Notes under the pieces: generated by a model | Seen by the model: only the letters and a program-made list of their open reading frames with translations | What the model was told of the DNA's origin: nothing | The model's database searches: none | Program-made: the position numbers and the translations under genes | Shown: in pieces, positions 60,771 through 64,000 of the stretch | Layout of the letters: every line of letters begins with the position of its first letter | How positions within the stretch are numbered: the stretch's first letter is position 1 | Assembly (NCBI RefSeq): GCF_013408795.1 | Contig: NZ_JACCCC010000001.1 | Location: forward strand, 186,001-250,000 | Direction of reading: 5' to 3' | DNA length: 64,000 bases | From: Spinactinospora alkalitolerans | GTDB lineage: Bacteria; Actinomycetota; Actinomycetes; Streptosporangiales; Streptosporangiaceae

Positions 60771-61595
60771 GTGTCCACGAGTGACCGATCCGACTTGGCG
60801 TCCGCTCTCCGGGGACTGCGAACGGAGAGCGGGCTTACCGCTGCCGCAGTCGCGCGAAGAGCCGGGATGTCGGCTGCCAAGCTGTCCAAACTGGAGAACA
60901 ACCGGGTACCGGCGACCGTTGCCGATGTGGAGCGAATACTGGCTGCGCTGGAGATTCCGCCCCGGGTCCGCTCTGAGTTCTTGGCCTTGGCCCGGGCGGC
61001 AAGCACCGAACAGCGTGCTTGGCGTGTTTACCGGAGACTCGGGTTCCATAAGAGGCAACAGGAGATCGCGGCGATCGAGGGGCGGTCCACCGAGATCCGC
61101 GTCTTTCAATCCGCGATGATCCCCGGACTCCTGCAGAGCGCCGAGTATGTGCGGTCGCTTTTCTCCGCCAGTTCAGGGCTGACCGAAGAGGAGCGCTCCC
61201 GAACGGCCGCATCACGGCTGAAACGCCAAGACATCCTGTATGAAAGGGAGAAGAGATTCTACTTCTTGCTGACGGAGTCAGCGCTCCGATGGACGACTCT
61301 TGACAAGTCGGCAATGTCCGTCCAGATCGACCGGATCATCTCACTCTCCAAATCTCCGAATATCACGATCGAGCTCATCCGGTTCGATGGAGTGAAGGAA
61401 GACTTCCCGATCTCCTCGTTCTGTGTCTTCGACAGGCGCCTCGTCACCGTCGAGACATTCCATGCGGAGATATCGACGCGAGATCCACGGGATGTCGACC
61501 TGCACATGGAGGTCTTCGATGATTTCTCTGCATACGCCCTGAAAGGCGGCGCTGCCAGAGATGCGCTTGCAGAGGTTTCCGAAGGATTCCGGTGA
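60771..61595 (+). CDS. XRE regulator with DUF5753 (Scr1/WhiJ-like)
   Basis: This 274-residue regulator has an N-terminal helix-turn-helix: LASALRGLRTESGLTAAAVARRAGMSAAKLSKLE in outline (keys AVARRAG, SKLENNR). The C-terminal DUF5753 domain is at ~95-265 (FQSAMIPGLLQSAEYVRSLFS, LTESALRW, ISSFCVFDRRLVTVETFHAEI). The family includes WhiJ and Scr1 of Streptomyces, which often stand beside DUF397 partners. Here the partner is a DUF6879 protein. It starts with GTG. Confidence 0.9.
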   Translation: MSTSDRSDLASALRGLRTESGLTAAAVARRAGMSAAKLSKLENNRVPATVADVERILAALEIPPRVRSEFLALARAASTEQRAWRVYRRLGFHKRQQEIAAIEGRSTEIRVFQSAMIPGLLQSAEYVRSLFSASSGLTEEERSRTAASRLKRQDILYEREKRFYFLLTESALRWTTLDKSAMSVQIDRIISLSKSPNITIELIRFDGVKEDFPISSFCVFDRRLVTVETFHAEISTRDPRDVDLHMEVFDDFSAYALKGGAARDALAEVSEGFR

Positions 61596-61725
61596 ATGTT
61601 TTCCATAAGAGGAAACGCCTTCCAGTGAACCGGAGCTCTCCCTACCCTGGTTCACAGAGGGCCGGCGGTGCGGCGGCGAATCCCCGGCAAGGAACCGAAC
61701 CCGTGCCACCGGCCTTCACCTGATC

Positions 61726-63255
61726 CTAGACAGGCGCTCCTTCCACAGCGGGAAATTCCAGCCGACGGAAGACCGGTGCGGGCGAAGCCACCTTCCCGCC
61801 TCCGCCACCGGTCTGCTCGATGATTTCGGCGGCCGACTCCGGCAGGAACGGGACCAGCAGGCCGCCGAGCACCCGGCAGGTCTGCACGAGCTCGGCGAGC
61901 ACCGCGTCCAGCGCGTCCGGGGCCGCCCCCTCCTGCTTCTCCGCCTTGGCCAGCGCCCACGGGGCGACCGCCTCGACGTAGCGGTTGCCCTCATGGCCGA
62001 GCCTGGTGACGACCTCGGCCGCTCTACGGAAATTGAAGGCGTTGACCTCGGCATCCAGGCGGGCGGGCGCCTCGGCTCGAGCCCGGCGCAGGTCCGCCGA
62101 CAGCTCGTTCTCCTCGCGCAGTGCCGGTATCACGCCCCTTCGATACCTGTTGACCATGGACACCGTTCGGTTGACGAGGTTTCCGATGTTGTTGACAAGG
62201 TCCTCGTTATTGCGGGTGACCAGGCGCTCATCGGTGTAGTCGGTGTCGCCTGCGAGCGCGACGTCGCGCAGCATCCACCAGCGCACGGCGTCGGCGCCGA
62301 ACCTCTCGGCGAGTTCGGACGGGTCTGCGGCGTTGCCCGCTGATTTGCTGATCTTCCTGCCGTCGGCGGTCAGGTACTCGTGCACGAAGACGGTGGTGGG
62401 CAGCTCGACCCCGGCCGACAGCAGCATGGCCGGCCAGTACACGGCATGGAAGCGGACGATGCCCTTGCCTATGACGTGGACGCGCTCGTCGCTGCCGGTC
62501 CACCAGTGCGCGAAGCCCTCACCATCGGTGCCGTAGCCGGGCGCGGTGATGTAGTTGGCGAGCGCGTCGTACCAGACGTAGATGACCTGGCCGGGCCGGT
62601 CCGGCACGGGGATACCCCAGCCACGGGCCCGTTCCATGCTGCGCGAGATGCTGAAATCCTCGAGGCCGGACTCGATGAACGACAACACCTCGCGCTTGCG
62701 GTGTGCGGGCTCGATCTTCAGCCGGTCGCTGGAGATCAGCTCAATCAGCCGGTCCTGGTAGCGGCTCAGCCGGAAGAACCAGTTGTTCTCCTCGATCAAG
62801 TCCGGTCGCACGCGGTGCTCCGGACACAGCCCGTCGTCGAGTTCATCATCGGCGTAGTACTGCTCGCAGCCATAGCAGTACAGACCGGTGTAGTTCTTGG
62901 TGTAGAGGTCACCGCGCTCGGCGCAGGCCGCCCACAGCTTTTCCACACCGGGGCGGTGTCGAGGGTCGGAACCGGTCTTGATGAAGTCGTCAAAGGACAG
63001 GTTGAGGGCCTTGCCCAGCTTCAGGAAGTCCTGTGCCACCTGCTCGACGTACTCCTGCGGGCTCACCCCGGCCGCCTCGGCGCTCCGCACGTTCTTCAGG
63101 GCGTTGTCGTCGGTTCCGGTCTGCGCTCGCACCTCATCGCCCCGTTGTCTGCGGTAACGGGCCAAAAAGTCGGTCTCGACCAGTTCCAGGGCGTGTCCGA
63201 CGTGCGGTCGGCCGTTTACGTAGGGAATGGCGGTCATGGCGAAGTAGCGACTCAT
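61726..63255 (-). CDS. metG: Methionyl-tRNA synthetase, Thermus-like second type
   Basis: This 509-residue class-I enzyme has HIGH motif HVGH in IPYVNGRPHVGHALELVETD and KMSKS as KISKS. The single zinc knuckle is LYCYGCEQYYADDELDDGLCPEH. TGTDDNALK replaces the usual TGTDEHG. The anticodon helix NNIGNLVNRTVSMVNRY is present. It differs from the main Streptomyces MetG and may be a second copy, possibly linked to resistance or growth state; whether another metG exists cannot be seen here. GGAAAGG precedes the ATG, and a Met-rich leader with a hairpin lies upstream. Confidence 0.9.
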   Translation of the reverse strand: MSRYFAMTAIPYVNGRPHVGHALELVETDFLARYRRQRGDEVRAQTGTDDNALKNVRSAEAAGVSPQEYVEQVAQDFLKLGKALNLSFDDFIKTGSDPRHRPGVEKLWAACAERGDLYTKNYTGLYCYGCEQYYADDELDDGLCPEHRVRPDLIEENNWFFRLSRYQDRLIELISSDRLKIEPAHRKREVLSFIESGLEDFSISRSMERARGWGIPVPDRPGQVIYVWYDALANYITAPGYGTDGEGFAHWWTGSDERVHVIGKGIVRFHAVYWPAMLLSAGVELPTTVFVHEYLTADGRKISKSAGNAADPSELAERFGADAVRWWMLRDVALAGDTDYTDERLVTRNNEDLVNNIGNLVNRTVSMVNRYRRGVIPALREENELSADLRRARAEAPARLDAEVNAFNFRRAAEVVTRLGHEGNRYVEAVAPWALAKAEKQEGAAPDALDAVLAELVQTCRVLGGLLVPFLPESAAEIIEQTGGGGGKVASPAPVFRRLEFPAVEGAPV

Positions 63256-63287
63256 GCGGACCTTTCCGCCCCGCCGCCGCCCCGGCT

Positions 63288-63313
63288 GAGGAGGCTCCGG
63301 CTGGGGCCTCCTC
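63288..63313 (-). promoter_or_regulatory. Hairpin between Met leader and metG
   Basis: On the minus strand GAGGAGGC pairs perfectly with GCCTCCTC across a 10-nt loop (CCCAGCCGGA). The 5' arm carries an SD-like GAGGAGG. An alternative GCCCC/GGGGC pairing overlaps it, so two exclusive folds are possible. It lies 11 nt after the leader stop and about 33 nt before the metG ATG, the place of an attenuator or anti-SD switch. Confidence 0.55.
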
Positions 63314-63324
63314 AAGCGGTTGGA

Positions 63325-63396
63325 TCAGGGCACGCGTGAGAGGCCGGAGAACATCATCATCCGACTCGGCATCATGGCCATGCGTGCCCGCTGCAT
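63325..63396 (-). CDS. Methionine-rich leader peptide (23 aa) ahead of metG
   Basis: ATG 63396 opens a 23-codon frame with seven Met codons: it starts MQRARMAMM and continues with an MMM run before FSGLSRVP. The stop is at 63325. A consensus -35 (TTGACA, 63438-63433) lies about 37 nt upstream with a weak TACGGG -10, so the leader would be at the very 5' end of the mRNA. No strong SD is seen. It resembles amino-acid leader peptides that sense charged tRNA; no published example of this one is known to me. Confidence 0.6.
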   Translation of the reverse strand: MQRARMAMMPSRMMMFSGLSRVP

Positions 63397-63618
63397 GCTG
63401 ACGATGCTATCCCGTACCGCCCTGCGACCGCCTGTCAAAGCGCGCATCCGCAGAACGCGGATTCCCACTTCCCTGTCCCTGTTTCTCTGCCCTCGTGGAC
63501 AGTTCATTCAATCCTTGCCGTAAGTGCACTTTTCAGTGCGCTCAGGTCTAATGTCGTCTTCTGCCGGGGGTTCGCCCCTGCGGCCGCGTGCCGCGGGCGA
63601 CCTCAAAGGGATCGATCG

Positions 63619-64000
63619 ATGGATCACCGGTACCGGATTGAAGGCGACATCAACAGCAGGGCGGTCCTGGGCGTCGGCTCGGGATACACCGACCCAGTAG
63701 CCGGAACCAGCGAGATGGAGGTTCGCTTTGAGCGGCTTCCCAGCGGCTGGGATCCCCGCACCATCGTCCTGATGTGCTGTGAGCGGGCCACCGTGACGTG
63801 TTCCAGGGAGAGCGACGGAGCGGTCGGCATGTTCCAGGCGTCCGGCGGTTACCTGACGATCGGCCGCGACCTGGTGAAGGTCGAACGGCGCGGCACCATG
63901 CGCAATGCCGAAGGCCAGATCATGGTCGACGTTCACGCCAGTTCGGTTACGGACTTTCGGGGTGAGCACCGCTACGATCACTCCCGGATCGAAGGCGGGA
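63619..64000 (+). CDS. Unknown gene, 3' end beyond the window
   Basis: ATG 63619 opens a frame without stop to the window edge (127 codons). It begins MDHRYRIEGDINSRAVLGVG and contains WDPRTIVLMCCERATVTCSR and GGYLTIGRDLVKVERRG. The beta-rich pattern with two adjacent Cys is not recognised. AAAGGGAT lies upstream. Codon use fits a real gene. Confidence 0.6.
   Translation, partial: MDHRYRIEGDINSRAVLGVGSGYTDPVAGTSEMEVRFERLPSGWDPRTIVLMCCERATVTCSRESDGAVGMFQASGGYLTIGRDLVKVERRGTMRNAEGQIMVDVHASSVTDFRGEHRYDHSRIEGG

Noticed and set aside
63256-63440. T-box riboswitch before metG
   Set aside because: The T-box consensus and specifier loop are not visible; a short Met-rich leader explains the region better.
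1-64000. tRNA, rRNA, CRISPR or IS elements
   Set aside because: No cloverleaf-like sequences, repeat-spacer arrays or transposase genes were found on reading both strands.

Overview
The window is high-GC actinobacterial DNA. Mycothiol genes (mshA, mshD), GlnR, Rex, a Nur-like Fur protein, a bS22-type mini ribosomal protein, MurT/GatD and many GTG/TTG starts point to a filamentous actinomycete. Gene order and protein style suggest Nocardiopsaceae (Nocardiopsis/Streptomonospora-like); that placement is inference. Nearly all of the window is coding, on both strands. I see no rRNA, tRNA, CRISPR array, insertion sequence or prophage.

Layout. 1-2.1 kb: the start of a phosphate-uptake operon (pstS, then truncated pstC, minus strand) behind PHO-box-like repeats. 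2.1-5.6 kb: mshD, a Pro/Thr-rich secreted protein and the nitrogen regulator glnR. 5.7-15.3 kb: MoaD-like and glutaredoxin-like small proteins, then rex-hemA-hemC-hemD-hemB behind a near-perfect Rex operator, a prim-pol-like protein, an RraA-fold protein and hemL. Together these cover glutamyl-tRNA to uroporphyrinogen III. 15.3-22.4 kb: LysR regulator, histidine phosphatase, bS22, epimerase, HAD hydrolase, a membrane/ABM fusion, an LmeA-like protein and a thioredoxin. 22.5-24.3 kb: a short Cys-containing leader peptide in front of a thiosulfate sulfurtransferase and its DUF1416 partner. 24.5-29 kb: a degenerate P-loop membrane protein and the MurT/GatD pair that amidates lipid II. 29-42 kb: two GIDE-type membrane proteins, a LysR/M24/enolase-superfamily catabolic cluster, ygfZ, nur, nitrobindin, DsrE, dtd, a DUF2207 protein and two tandem zinc metallopeptidases. 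42.6-53.7 kb: a membrane-interrupted alpha/beta hydrolase, a BlaI/M56 pair, a macro-domain protein, a secreted esterase, mshA-ybjN-gpmA and a flavin monooxygenase. 53.8-59 kb: a complete ureABCFGD operon without ureE. 59-64 kb: an accessory patch with more AT-rich codons carrying a three-gene Scr1/WhiJ-like regulator cluster, a second-type methionyl-tRNA synthetase behind a Met-rich leader peptide, and a truncated unknown gene.

Themes. Several genes carry readable control signals in the DNA: PHO boxes, a Rex operator, a BlaI palindrome, a sulfur-type leader peptide, and a Met-rich leader plus hairpin. The Met-rich leader is the best candidate here for a little-described regulatory system. Intergenic space carries three repeat families: a ~290-bp element at 3.15 and 42.27 kb, a ~115-bp element at 15.34 and 45.41 kb, and a 106-bp tandem array at 20.9 kb. 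A second candidate novelty is the region between nur and the nitrobindin gene, where an extreme Shine-Dalgarno sequence, a 12-codon ORF and a three-way-junction-like fold occur together.
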